This document shows positions 23,207 to 35,583 of a DNA stretch of 64,000 nt, one piece after another; position 1 is the first letter of the stretch; the number at the start of each line of letters is the position of its first letter. The position numbers were made by a program, and so were the translations under genes. The stretch lies in contig CM038711.1 in the NCBI GenBank assembly GCA_021613375.1, positions 15,400,576-15,464,575 on the forward strand, read 5' to 3'. Source of the stretch: Megaleporinus macrocephalus. Lineage: Eukaryota; Chordata; Actinopteri; Characiformes; Anostomidae. The notes under the pieces were generated by a model that had not been told where the DNA came from, did not search any database, and saw only the letters and a list, made by a program, of their open reading frames with translations.

Positions 23207-23440
23207 GGGCAGTCGTGGGTTGGTGGTTAGGGAACCAGCCTGTGACCTGAAGGTTGTCAGTTCAATCCTATGAAACGACAGGATGTGATTGAGCAAGGCA
23301 CCTAATCGCTCACTGTGGATAGGCCTGCCCACCACTCCGGGTAAGTGTGCTCACTGTGTGTGTATGTGGGTGTTTCACTGCTTGGATGGGTTAAATGCGG
23401 AGGTCAAATTCTGCTATGAGCAAATCCACCCTTTGAACCA
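23207..23440 (+). mobile_element. tRNA-derived SINE
   Basis: Starts with GGGCAGTCGTGGG. A degenerate polymerase III A box (GGTGGTTAGGGAACC, near 23222) and B box (GTTCAATCCTA, 23260-23270) are spaced as in a tRNA. The tRNA-unrelated body contains GAGCAAGGCACCTAATCGCT, GTGGATAGGCCTGCCCACC, GTGTGTGTATGTGGGTGTTT and GGGTTAAATGCGGAGGTCAA, which I recognise from ostariophysan SINEs. The head is too diverged from tRNA to be a functional tRNA gene. Confidence 0.85.
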
Positions 23441-25034
23441 GACTGACAGTGTAGGGGGAGTTTAGTGTGATTGTTTTATAATACAGAGCTTTTCTTTAGG
23501 TAGTTACAACCTGGTCTAGGGGCAGGTCTGGGCAGGAGTTGTTCCAGGTTAGGTCAAAGGAGAGAACCCTGAACCTCTCCAAGATGGCTGCTTGACAGTC
23601 TTTTATGCCACTAGGCGCCTCCTAGTGGCGAGTTGTGGACCTGCACACAAAGTCAAAGAACACACACAAACCACTTTTAGAGGAATTAAACCTTTCACCT
23701 GTCTGGTTCTTATCACCACCATAGTGAATTCTGTCTCTGTTAGATTCTGATCCTGATTGGCACCAAATAAAAATGTATTCCTCCTTTATTGCTCCTAAGT
23801 TATGAATCTGGCCTGAGCCTGACAAATATTTGACAAATTACTATTTGACTGAATTTGTCCAAACCTTGATGTGAATAGTTAGATCTCTGCAGGCTCTGAC
23901 AAATATTTCAAGCTCTACTCCTTATCATGTTGTCTCTTAGCATAAGAAACATTGCCTTCTAGTCTGGAGGCAGCCCAACCCATCACGCTAATAAACATCT
24001 GTTTGGGCTTTTTTGTGTTGATCTTTCTTTGTGGCACCTATTAAAATCTGAATGGATTTGGTGCAATAGGGCCAGCATGTACCTCTATCATATCAACATC
24101 TTAACACAGGGAGAAGGCGTATGGAGAAACAGCAGGAGGTTATTCACTACAGCAAAATGCTTCTGATCTCCAGAGACCATGCATGCAGGGAGATCATGCG
24201 CAAACCTGAAAGGACTTGCTGCCTTCTGGCTCATGGCATGCTAGCAGGCTCCATGTGTCACTGGGGCCCTTTATGAAAAACCTACAGAAGCCACTCCATG
24301 CCTCCTATGGCCTGCTGTTTTCCCAAGAAAAGAGCCATTTTGCTGTTAATTGCACACTCACTTGTGGTCGCAGAGGCGTACAAGGCTTTCTTCTCTCCCA
24401 GTGTGAAAATGGCATTTGTGACACTACAGCAAGAGCAGCCTGACTTGTTGCCTTGATATTGTCTCCTTCTTTCCTCCTCATTTGCTTTGGAGCACTTCAA
24501 GATACCCACTTCTGGTGCAAATCTAGCCTTGGTTCTGCAATGCACTGCAGAGCCTTTCAGTCAGCCCAAACAGCACTAACAGTTTTTCACGTGCTATCTC
24601 ATGTCCATGGTTCATATATGCCTGACAGGCCTTTCTCCCTCTCATCTGTTTGTATAGGTTTATCCGTGCAGTAAGGAGTAACGACTTTATCGTTTCTGAA
24701 TGACAGATAACACAACGTGCAAACGTGCAAACGTGCACAAGCACAAATGTTTGCTCAACAACGCAAGCGATCAGAGTGCTCTGTCTCTGTCTTAGTGAGC
24801 CATGTGATGGGGTGAGATACCAGCGAACTCATGCTATGGAATCAAACCTTATCCATGCTCAGGGAATCAAATTCTTCTTTTGTTCCTACTCCCAAAACAT
24901 ATTCACATACATTGTACTTTATATCGGTATGTAAATATATTTTTATAGGCCCTAATAAGCCAGCAAAGTGCAACAGGTCAAAGAACCTTTGAGAGGAATC
25001 CAAACAGGATCACAGCAGACTGCCCACTTCATTA
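23441..25034. other. Non-coding stretch
   Basis: Includes a small perfect hairpin at 23607-23629 (GCCACTAGG/CCTAGTGGC) and a short GTGCAAAC tandem repeat near 24716-24737. The interval 24180-24660 is mixed in composition and repeat-free, with overlapping short frames on both strands, none recognised. Confidence 0.4.
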
Positions 25035-25727
25035 GGCACCTCTACATGTATCATTTTATCAGCTCTACTAATCTCTACCATGTATATGCATTTTGTGGAT
25101 TTACAATTACTGACTATAATCCATCTGTTTCTCTTCATACTTTGTTATTCCCATTTCACCTTGTTTTTTAATGGTGAGGACCCCCACAGGACCACTAAAG
25201 AGCAGGTATCATTTGATGTTACTAAAGTGCTTAACACCTCAGTGTCATTGCTGGATTGAGAAAAGTCCACTAATCAAAACTAACCAGCCAACAGTGTCTT
25301 GTGAGTAGTGTCCTGTGGCCACTGATGAAGAGCTAGAGGCTGACCAGCACAAACTATGCAGCAACAGATGAGATATCGTCTCTGACTTTACATCTACAAG
25401 GGGGACCAGCAAGGTAGAAGTGTATAATACAATAGACAGGAAGTGGACACAGTATTTAAACAATTCCAGCAGCACCGCTTTGTCTGATCCAATTGTACCA
25501 GCACAAAACACACACTAACACTCACCACATCAGTGTTGCTGGAGTCCTGAGAATGATACACCACCCAATACCTACTCTGTGGTGGTCCTGTGGGGGATCT
25601 GGCCAATGAATTACAGGGTAAAAGGCTAAAAGTATGCATAGTCTGCTGACAGACTACAGCACAAAGAGCATCAACATGGTAGGTAGAGCTGATAAAATGA
25701 ACAATAAATGTAGATACAAGGAGGTGC
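25035..25727. mobile_element. Near-complete palindromic non-autonomous DNA element
   Basis: The two ends are inverted copies. The left reads CACCTCTACATG...CATTTTATCAGCTCTA and the right, on the minus strand, CACCTCCTTGTATCTACATT...CATTTTATCAGCTCTA. Complementarity continues for over 150 bases (left CATCTGTTTCTCTTCATAC..., TGGTGAGGACCCCCACAGGA; right TGTGGTGGTCCTGTGGGGGA). The middle holds a non-palindromic core with CACCTCAGTGTCATTGCTGG and GTCTCTGACTTTACATCTAC. There is no transposase frame. It is the most complete of seven copies in the window. The mobilising transposase family is not evident, and no target duplication is readable. Confidence 0.85.
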
Positions 25728-27284
25728 AGCTAAATAGCTAGAGCATGTTCTAACCCCTCATTGTAGTTACAAAAAGTACTAGAGTTACTAAGTACTAGAA
25801 TGTACAACATACTTAGCAAATATGTTCGGCACTTCAATAGAATTTCATTCAACTGTTTTACAACTAAGTTTCATGTTATCCAAAATAATTGCATAGTACA
25901 TAAGAATTGGTAACTCACACCTAAGGGACTACAAAGAAAGTATTACTTCTACCACACTTACAATTTAAACTCTAAGTGTAGTCTAAATATTGGTATATGA
26001 ACAGATGTTTTCCATAGTTTGTCAGGTTCTTTTGGGTCAAATGGGGGTTTGTATAAAGTTTGTCATTCCTTTAGATTCCATTCTCAATAAGATTTTTAGG
26101 TATTTTCCACACCTCTGTGGCTCTAGCCAACCTTGTTTGTAGCTTTAATTGCTAAGGGTGCAAGCTGCACCAGAGTAGATTAGACTGTTGCGCCTAATGT
26201 ATTGAATGAGAGGATAAGGGCACTGCAATGAGGGATAGATAATCTGTGGTTCATATTCTAGTAGCATCTCAGCGTAGTCAGACTGGCTCTGAATGGGAAT
26301 AGCATGGCACTCAGGACACTGTGAGATCCAGAATAAATATTTTACTCCTATAAATAATTCCATTTGTTCTGCATCGTCCATGCTGGTTTGGTGCCAAAGC
26401 TAGTGAGTATCTACCATACCATCCACCATGGGCAGCGCATCAGATACAAGCATCTCCCATTCCCTCAGCTGTAGAAAAGCTGGGCCATTCTCAACAGATA
26501 AGAAATGCGTTCTTCTTAATTATGCACTCAAAAAATCAATATAAGGACAGACTATTCAATGACTTGACCTGCTTTGTTGCTGACAAAGAACGCAAGGGAA
26601 TACAGTTACAGCTCTCGTACCTTTGCAACATCATAATTCATTTACAGATGACACAGATGACACAGAATCATAATCAGCTTGTCCTGAATCATATTTGTCT
26701 ACATAATTCATGGAAGAATAGATCATGAACTTGTAAATGTTTGTTTTAACATATGCTGAATGCCAGCCAGTGCATTTGCTGGCCCTTCTGTTTGCTGAGT
26801 GCCTCAGGGACCCTCTTGCTCACTTCTGTCTTCAGCTTTTAATGAGCTTGTCAGTGAAAATTAGAACAACCTCCAATTTCTATTTAGGTGATACATGCCT
26901 GTTTTCTGAAAGGAGTCATGCTATGTATCTTTATGATGATGAAAAGCAGACACTGCCACAAGGGTTATGTAGAAAATAGTATGTACACAGTATACAGTGT
27001 CAAAAATCTATGTACTGTGCTCTTCCCTCCTTTTTTTATATACAAACTGCAATAGACACAAACCAAAAATTTGGATGTGTTTCATCATAGAAATAAAACA
27101 CATTATGCCACATTTATTTATTTGCACCAATATTTATATTCATAAAAATATGGTATTAGTAAAAATCCTGCGGTAAGAGTTTAAGCAAAATAATAAAAAA
27201 AAAAATTAATTAGTAATTGCAATTCATATTTATTAGTAATTGTATATATTATGAACCAAGATTTTATATATACCCCAATTATAT
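25728..27284. other. Non-coding stretch
   Basis: AT-rich. Short frames at 26145-26381 (minus) and 26737-26979 (plus) match no family known to me. Confidence 0.4.
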
Positions 27285-27470
27285 ACCCCAATTCCAAAAG
27301 GTGTGGAAGAAGTCTCATAGACCCTTTTCAATTCACAATAGAACATAAAACATAGAACACATATCAGACGTTGAATGTAAGACAGTTTAACATTTTATAA
27401 AAATGTATTCATAACTCATTTAGAACCTCATGGCAACACATCTCAAAAAAGTTGAAACATAATGTCTACC
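27285..27470 (+). mobile_element. Terminal fragment of a teleost DNA transposon (CCCCAATTCCAAAA end)
   Basis: ACCCCAATTCCAAAAGGTGT, then ATTCACAATAGAACATA, then CAACACATCTCAAAAAAGTT reproduce in order the terminal 200 bases of a family abundant in fishes. It is immediately followed by the start of a Tc1-like element, which may have truncated it. Confidence 0.7.
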
Positions 27471-27476
27471 ATTGTA

Positions 27477-28290
27477 TACACTATATTGGCAAAGGTAATC
27501 ACTCACCCATCCAAATCATTGAATTTGTGTGTTCCAATCACTTTCATAGCCACATTTGTATAAAACCAAATAACTAAGCATGTAGACTTGCTTCTACAAA
27601 CATTTGTGATTGTGCTCTCAGGAGCTCAGTAAATTCCAGTGTGCATCCTGTGCAAATTTCCTTGCTACTAAATATTCCGCAGTCAACTGTTAGTGGTATT
27701 ATAACAAAGAGGAAGTGACTGGAAATGACAACAACTCCGCCAGGAAGTAAATAATAAAAATGAGAGAGTGGGGTCAGCGGATGCTATAGCACATAGTGCA
27801 CAGAGGTCGCCAATGAGTCAATCGTTACAGACCTCCAAACTTCATGTGGCCTTCAGATTAGCTCAAGAAGAGTATGTTAAGAACTTTATGAAATGGGTTA
27901 CTATGGCAGAGCAGCTGCATCCAAGCCACTGGACTCAGTGGAGACGCGATCTCTGACGAATCACGCTTCCCTGTCTAGCAACAAGTCTGGGTTCGGCGGT
28001 TGCCAGGATGACTGCAGTGTGCTAAGTGTAAAGTCTGGTGGAGGGGGGATTATGGTGAATTTGGACAATTTCATACTCCCAACTTTTTGGGAACAGTTTG
28101 GGGATTTGCCAGAAGTTTAAGGAGAAGACTTTGTCCCATTATTGTCTTATATAGAATTGTAGCTGCTCAACAGTCCTGGGTCTTCTTTGCCAGATTTTCC
28201 ATTTTATGTTTTCTATTGGTGAGGGTCTGGACTACAGGCAGGTCAGTTCAGCACCCAGACTCTTCTTCTGCAAATATATTTTTGTGAATT
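27477..28290 (+). mobile_element. Tc1-like transposon with internally deleted transposase
   Basis: The left end TACACTATATTGGCAAAGGT plus a TCACTCACCCATCCAAAT block is the terminal repeat of a widespread fish Tc1-like family; only this end is present. Downstream the plus strand encodes a damaged transposase. At 27768-27950 are helix-turn-helix remnants: SLQTSKLHVAFRLAQEE, then HPSHWTQWRRDL. At 27960-28125 a catalytic-core remnant reads SGGGGIMVNLDNFILPTFWE. The segment that would hold the first catalytic aspartate is altered, small frameshifts separate the parts, and the right third with the final glutamate is missing. Inactive. Confidence 0.85.
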
Positions 28291-28295
28291 TGTGA

Positions 28296-28390
28296 AATTT
28301 CATCCCTCCTAGATATTCGACAGTTAATTGTGAGTGGTATTACTGAAAAGTGGAAACAGTTAGAAACCACAGCAACTCAGCCTTAAAGAC
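28296..28390 (+). mobile_element. Second, partial copy of the same Tc1-like family
   Basis: Repeats the stretch seen at about 27650-27745 of the neighbouring element: TGTGAAATTTC, AGATATTCGACAGTTAATTG, AGTGGTATTACTGAAAAGTG, then ACAGCAACTC. Two copies in the same orientation with the second truncated on both sides suggests a tandem insertion or local duplication. Confidence 0.65.
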
Positions 28391-28540
28391 AACATAATGC
28401 CTCCTATGGCATTAACATGTGGCATCATTTGTAATATATAAAAGTCTTCAGAATTACTAAAAAAAGATGTTTTCTTTAAATTAACCAAATTTTCCTGCAG
28501 TATAATTGTAAGTGTGCAGGAATCTTTCTCATGCAGCTCT

Positions 28541-28586
28541 CTGTATGGAGCACAGGGGCCACCTGTGTCCCCCGTGCTCCATACAG
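28541..28586. other. Near-perfect 18-bp hairpin
   Basis: Arm CTGTATGGAGCACAGGGG (28541-28558) and arm CCCCCGTGCTCCATACAG (28569-28586) pair at 17 of 18 positions, with a 10-base loop. The flanks do not extend the pairing, so it is short for a microRNA precursor. Function unknown; it could be a foldback transposon remnant or cruciform site. Confidence 0.6.
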
Positions 28587-30977
28587 CTTGGCTCTGCTCC
28601 AGGTGGAGATGCTCATTAAAAAGAGCAGTGCACTAAATTATGTGTTTTGCAAAAAACAGAAAGTTGGTGGTAATATACTTAGAAGAGAACCTATTATAAT
28701 TATATAAGGTTCTTTATTGAAATTAGAATAATCAATGAAAATGTAATCAGTAAAAGAATGAGAATCAAAGACTTAAGTAACTTAGTAATTGTAGAGCTGT
28801 AATTGTAATCTGGCCACAAGCTTGTTTTTTTATAGTTTATTATGCAATTTGGAAAAAAGTATAAATGTATAAAAAATAAATGGTGACGCCAATTAAAGAA
28901 AAAGTTTATTCCCAATAGAGTCATTGGGAATAATAATGTTTCTCAAAGCTGCGCTGGGGTGTAAGTTGTGTGGATGTGTGAAAGGTATGAAGTAACTGGG
29001 GAGGGTCAAAGAGATATAAAGGTGATCTCCCTTACCCCAAGAAATGTATAAATACCTTATGTTTACTGGAATAAAATGCAAAAGCACATGCTCAGTTCAA
29101 AATTAAGACTTATTGTTTTGCAATGCCTTAAACTTTAATAAAAGAAGTCTTACAACCTGCCAACCCTGGTTCTGATGATTTATTGGATATTTTTAAAATC
29201 AACTATTTGTTTAATTTTTCTAAAAAATCAACAAGAAACAATGACACAAATTGGTTTCCATGGATGATCAGCTGTTTACAGGCCTTACTATCATCAAGCA
29301 TAATGCAGAGCATTGTAAAGCCACCACTGGCTGGTTGGACAATTGCATGCTTCTAACTTCATTTGAACCATTTGGAAAAGCTCTTCTCGTTCACATGAAA
29401 GCATGAAAGAAAGCATTCACTTCCACTTTTTGCTTAACTATGCCAATGGATTTAGAATGAGATGTCATAAAAGGTATATATATATCACATTATGTTTTTA
29501 CTTCACAATGAACCAATGAGCTACTTCATAATTAACAGTCTACTAACCAAATAAATATGTCATTAGTTTATGAGAAGAACTCATTTAAGAAGAATCTAAA
29601 TTCTTGTGATTTGTTGGGATCAGTGGGTGTAATTGCAATGATGCCATGTGCATACTCGCTGTTATGAAAATCTATTTTGAAAATGGCCAGAGAATAAGAA
29701 TTTGCTGTATTACACGCCCCACCTGATCACTAAGGATACCAGCAAACCTTAATAAAATTGGAATTGCTTTTGGTTTTTTTTTCTGCTTTTTGGTTGCTCT
29801 AGTGTTTGGAACTTGATACATTTCTAAGAACTGTCATGTAGGGATCTATGTTGTTGGAGTATAATGATGGCAGTTTGTTACCTTTTATAGACATGTAGTT
29901 CAATGTTTGATGAATTCCACTGTACCATGGTTATCATTTAAGTTCTGAGTCAGTTGTTTTCAGCTCTAAGTACAGAGGAATGCATCTAAATGTATGTGTT
30001 AATTAACAGTATAATACCTCTGCTATAGATATTAGGTTGAAAAATGCTGGATAATGCCTTTAACATCTGCGCTGATAGTTACAAAATTAAATAAATAACC
30101 TCTTCCAGTGTCTAGAAGCACTACTTTGCATAAATGTGTTTCACTAACAAGGAACAAAATGAAAAAAAAAATGTAAAAACATGGATAAATGATCATTTTG
30201 GGCAATTCATCACTCTAACAGTCAGAAAAAAAAAACATTTCCATTGCTTGCCAAATCAAAATTTTGTGAAAATTGCTTCATTTCGGAGAAGCCTTGTAGG
30301 GGGCATAATTTACTGAGCTACAATGCCTGTGAAGTGGATTACCAAACATACAACAAGTGTCACAGTTCTACATGAATAGGATTAATTTGCCCAAGTGCAG
30401 ATTCCATCTCGCCTATCAGCATCCTAATCAAACAACACTTCTCAGTGATGAGTAGCTAACAGAGTGCGCTTACACATGACTGTGACAAGGAAATGCCCCT
30501 GCAAACTTCCAATGTGCTGCTATTATTCTACACCCAGTTCACAGCTGTGGCGAAAGGTGTTTTTATATGAGAGGTTCAATTTTAATTTGGACAGGTTCTA
30601 TGTTGGATTGGTTCTTGAATTAAGCGGCACACTGTGACTATTAGAGCTAGGCCTTAAGTTTGTTTCATTAATATATCAAAACTACGTCAAGAAATGGGAA
30701 AATCCAGCTTATTTATAATGTAAATGTCTGATAATTGCCCCTATGGGATTTCAAATACTAGGTTAACCCCTGCAAACATGAAGTACAGTAATCCGTAGGT
30801 AAATTCTCTGATATAAAAGTAATGGGATGGTAAAAAAGTTATACCTTTGTACATAGTATTTACACAGCAACTGTCTGTGTCTTGTATTTGTGCTATGCAG
30901 AGTGTTATGCATCTGATTTAGGGTTAAATAAACAATGGCGAAAGGTGATGCGGTGTCAACAATGACCAAGCACTTTG
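28587..30977. other. AT-rich non-coding stretch, no recognised feature
   Basis: Homopolymer and dinucleotide-rich DNA with only short random frames. Confidence 0.45.
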
Positions 30978-31255
30978 TACCTACACATCTTTGTATCTAT
31001 ACTTATTTACACTCTCCATTTAATTGTGTCCACTTACTGTACAGTTGCATTGTGTAGTCCTACAATTACAGGCTGTAGTCCACCTGTTTCTCCACTTGCT
31101 TTGTTAGCCCCCTTTTGCTCTGTTATTCTATGGTCAGGACTCTTCAGGACCACCACAGAGAAGGTTTTATTAGGGTGATGGATCATTCTTAGCACTGCTG
31201 TGACAACGATATGGTGCTTGTGTGTTGCACAGCAGTGTTTTATGCACATATTACA
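30978..31255. mobile_element. Palindromic element, left-arm fragment
   Basis: Contains TACACTCTCCATTTAATTGT, then GTAGTCCTACAATTACAGGC, a CACCTGTTTCTCCACTTGCT block, GGACTCTTCAGGACCACCA and GGGTGATGGATCATTCTTAG, the left-arm order of the element at 25035. The copy ends near the middle of the family. Confidence 0.78.
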
Positions 31256-34200
31256 CCTGTAAATATGAATTATTTGATTACTTAAGGCTGCTTGACTGTT
31301 TCATTCCTTCCTCCACCATGATGGCAATCCAACTTTGTAGAGTGTTCATTCTGTGCTTCTACTGAAGTAACTTAGGGGGAGCTTACTTGGCTGTTTATGT
31401 AGACAACATAACAAGAAATAAATCCTGATTGCAATATGTAAACCATGCTGTTTTAAAACAAGACAACAATGCAATAAATAATATTTCTACAGTATGTGCA
31501 AGTTTAAACATAACAATGTCACAATGGCAGTACCCTCAAGCGTACATCCTGAGTACCTTTAGTTGGAACACAACTGTACCATACGGAACATGATGGTACC
31601 ATATTTTGTTGCAGTTACATTTTATAAGTGGCATCAAATCCACACTCCCTCCTCTGACCTTTTTTTGTTGTTGTCTTTTGAAGCATAATGAAAATGGTAC
31701 AAATAAGCCATTTGGGGTACATTTACATTGTTTGAAACTTGAGGAACAAAAATATTTTTAATGCCTTGAAAGTACTGAGAGCTCCCTACCGACTGTGTCT
31801 AATGCAATTTCAAATTGGAATCAAAGGATGTGAAATCTGATTTGTTATTGGTTCCAGAAACAGCAAGTAGTAACAGACAGTGCTGTGATCCAGTGTGTGG
31901 AGCCAGTTTAACTGTTTTGATGGTTGCTATTCAAATTAAATAGTTTATCTCAATTCTTATTGCTTTTTATGTCTTTTTATATACTTTGAAAACAAGCCGC
32001 TGGGACATTGTTTTTTAAATTTCATAGCAAATGGACCAAATGGAGAAAAGCTAAAACCAGTCCATAAATAACTGACAGTTTTTTTAAACAGAGCATCTTG
32101 TGCATTTTCTAATGATGTCACCAAAGCCTTATTTCATCCTCCCACAAGAGCTGAAAACAAACTCTAGAAATGTCTAGCTGTATTTTGGTGTATTGTAGGA
32201 GAGAGGCGAGGCATCAGGACGTAGATAACTTTAGATAGCAGTGTCACATTTGGCAGTTTGAGAGGTGAGATCACACTCTGATGACCAGGGTTTGGTGCAG
32301 AACTGATGACAGCTGCTTCAACAAACTAATGATTTGAAGTGTTTTCACGCTCTCTCTTCATGCAATTGTATTGAATTTACCTCATTCTAGGGGTGACTGG
32401 AGGCAATTGTAACATGTTATGTTTTCCTCCATAATGCACAGACCTCCTTAAAGCCACTGATCACGAAGGGGATCTGTTGAGCTTTTTGTCAGTGTATGTA
32501 AATGCACACAAGAGGGCATTCACAAGTGACTGCTTCAAAAACAGTGTGCAGTTGGTAAAAATTTTTGTGGCTCTTACTTTTGGAGGGACAGTTCACAGCC
32601 TGTATGTATGCACTGCTATCTGTGTACTTGTGATATTTTAAACAAAACTATGAGTCTTCAAGTGTGCATTTAATGGCTGTTAATTAGTGCTCAGCTGTAG
32701 GCTTCTCAGCTAACAAGGTTAACTTGCCTATTGCATTCTAATGTTTTTTCAAATCAGCTGCAGATCCACTTTTACCTAAAACTACAATCACTACATATTG
32801 AACAGCCTTCATGTGTGGAGGTTCATCTGTGGAAGATATACTGTTGTTGCAGCAGTTAGGCTTCTGCCAACCAGCTTGCTATATATTTTTTTAATTGTCC
32901 CAGTAATTTTATACCAAGCTCTCTATTCATTAAAAACTCCTGGACACTGTAATCATTTCTAAGGCAAGTCCAGCTTAAAAATGAATTATGCCTAAAATAC
33001 AACATATATTCCTTTTTTGTTCTTTAACAAAACATGCCTGTCTTTGTTTCTAACAGAGGAGGAATATATATGTGCAGCATAAGAAGCAGGTAACTTGTAC
33101 ATCCCAAACATATGATTATGGACCCTAAAAATGATTAGACCCTATAAAAATTTAATATGCCAATCATACTTTCTCACTGGCAACTTTTTTACTTACCTAA
33201 AATCTCCACACTGTTGTTTTTTTCCCCACAGCACGGTAATCTCTTAATAGAGTAATTATCTATATATAGCTTACCAAATACCTAAATTCTAAAATTGTGC
33301 TTGTTGACTTTATTGTCACATATAATAGTAAACAATTTGCTAAATTATCATTGGCTTCAGTGTTACCAAATAATCGTTAACAATCTTGTACAGGTCACAA
33401 AAACTGGTGCCCAGTTCCAGTAGCAATAATATTTTTCATTAGTATCTTTTCCCTCCACAATACTGCAAGAAGCCAATGTGTCATAATCCCCCTCATCATC
33501 ATATCCATATTTTAAAAAATATACAATTTACATGGTTGGGAAAAATGCTTTGAAAAGGAGTGATGGCTAAATAATGAATACCCTGTTCTAAATGTGTTCT
33601 GTAAAATATTCTAGTACAATATGTATTAGCATACTCGGAGTACATTTAGAATTCATTTTAACTACATATTTATAAAGAACCTGAGAAAAACTCCACTGTT
33701 TTTATTTATTTATTTATGTCACACTGTCCCTGTACCTCACTGTTACTGGTTTTCTAGTTTTATTCATGCAATTCTTCTAATATGTTCCATAAAAAAAATG
33801 ACTCCCAGTAAAAATAATTGCAGATTGGGCTACAAAATCTTCAGTTAATGATATATATCATCTCTGTCCAAAGCAAAACATCTCCATAGTCAAAAACAGC
33901 TTGGAAATATTTCTGGTTCCATTGACTTACATTAAAAGTGAAGAAGGTTTTTGGCCTCTTCTGTAAAGTTGCCATTTTAGAGATATATGTTTTTGTTTGG
34001 ATATGTGACATGCCATGGAACACATGTCACAAATCAAGTACGATACACTTGTGAAAATGTTCAGTCACCCCTCAAAAGAGTTTCCTAATGCTCAGAGGAA
34101 CTCATCACATTGATCAATCTATTCAGGTCACTGTTTATAAAGAACCCAGTTTTCTTGAGCTTATATTGAGCTCTCTTTCACAACCCTCTCTTTCTGAACC

Positions 34201-35094
34201 TACATATTAAAAAATATTCTATGGAAAAGTGATCATGCATTATTTACTTAATGTGCAGTCATTAAATTGAACGTTTTCTGTATTTACTGACTACACCTTT
34301 TATTACAGCTTCTATTTTTTTAGGAGACTTATATGGAATATTTTTTCCACACATTATTAGAACAATTCCACATAACTATTTGTTAAATTTCTGCTGTTCA
34401 CAATCTAAATAATTTTAAATACATGCAGTGATGTTAAGATTTGTGTTCTGGGGGGTGGGACGTTTCATTGTTCTTACAACACCAGCAGGCTAACCCTTGT
34501 TTGAGCTGCAAAATGTATTTCTCATTTCTCATTAGGAATATCTTGACAGCTGCATAACAGATGTCTTCTTACCGTGGAAGGATCTGAAGCAAGTGTAGAG
34601 CTTGATTTTTACCTATATGATGAAAGCTTTATATGCTGTTTACCTGATGATGACAGGTTTGGTGGCCTGCCAGGTTGTTAGGGTTCCTATTTTTTCTATA
34701 CCTTTTAATAAGTTAAAATGAGTGAATTAACTTGTAACTAATCTTCTCAGAAGTATTATATATTTTTTTGCTGTATTGAATTGGCTACTGGTGGAGGATG
34801 CCATGGGTGGGTGTATGTGGGTGGCATATTTCTTTGTATGATTGGTAATGCATATCGAGTTACATGGTTTTATAAAATGAAAATAAAGTTTTGATAAAAA
34901 AAGAAATATAATGTGTACTTTATATCTGATTTTGACTAGAAATGTCTTTTGCGCAGCACTGTATATCAATAACAGACTTTCAGTTCACTTCCTTTTGCCG
35001 ATAAATGTGTTGAAATGATGTACACATTTGAATCAAATTAATTTAATGCATATCCTTTTTCAAGGGCTTCCACCCACTCCTATCCCATGTTTCT
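31256..35094. other. AT-rich non-coding stretch
   Basis: Nearly 4 kb with no recognisable repeat family or gene. Near 34943-34970 the words GTCTTTTGCGCAGCACTGTA resemble the terminal repeat of a Tc1-like family also seen near 48712, but too little remains to call it. TATTTATTTATTTA runs occur near 33703. Confidence 0.4.
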
Positions 35095-35480
35095 CCTGCC
35101 ATTTCCAGAAGCAGGTAAGTGAGTTTTAAAGGGAGCTGACATTCCTAAGGATGACAGTAAAGGTCACCCTGAACAGCAGGACTTCAGACAGGCCCTCCCT
35201 GAGTAGGAGCAGTGGACCAAGAGAGCCAATTAAAAATTAAATGGGCTCTATTTGATAATTTTACAGTGCACTGTTAAGTGGATATTCAAGGTGACTAAAT
35301 AAAACTGTGGAGGTGCAGCAGTAATAATCTCATCAGGATGAAAAAAGTCAGAGATCACTCAAGGTGAACAAAATGCAACTATGCATACATCTGCGTGTCA
35401 AGCGCTGTAGATCGCCTGGTGACAGACCATCACCATGTTGGGGGTAGCAGAACGTACTCTATCCCTGGTGCTGAAAACGC
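35095..35480. promoter_or_regulatory. Candidate conserved non-coding element
   Basis: Repeat-free and balanced in composition, with AGCCAATTAAAAATTAAATG (near 35224), a TTTGATAATTTTAC word and AGCAGTAATAATCTCATCAG, the homeodomain-type motif mixture seen in developmental enhancers. Suggestive only. Confidence 0.25.
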
Positions 35481-35539
35481 ATAGCTGTCTCTAAAATCAC
35501 ATCGTGTTGCAACAGTAATCTTTAAAGTGCCCAGACTGA

Positions 35540-35583
35540 TCTCTCTCTCTCTCCACCTCTCTCTCTCTCACTTTCTCTCTCTT
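35540..35583. repeat. (CT)n-rich simple repeat
   Basis: Interrupted CT dinucleotide tract; pyrimidine-rich sequence continues to about 35640. Confidence 0.85.

Noticed and set aside
23207..23280. Functional tRNA gene
   Set aside because: A and B boxes are present but the cloverleaf is not complete, and a SINE body follows.
23607..23629. 9-bp hairpin as a terminator or small RNA
   Set aside because: Too short, and no supporting context in a vertebrate genome.
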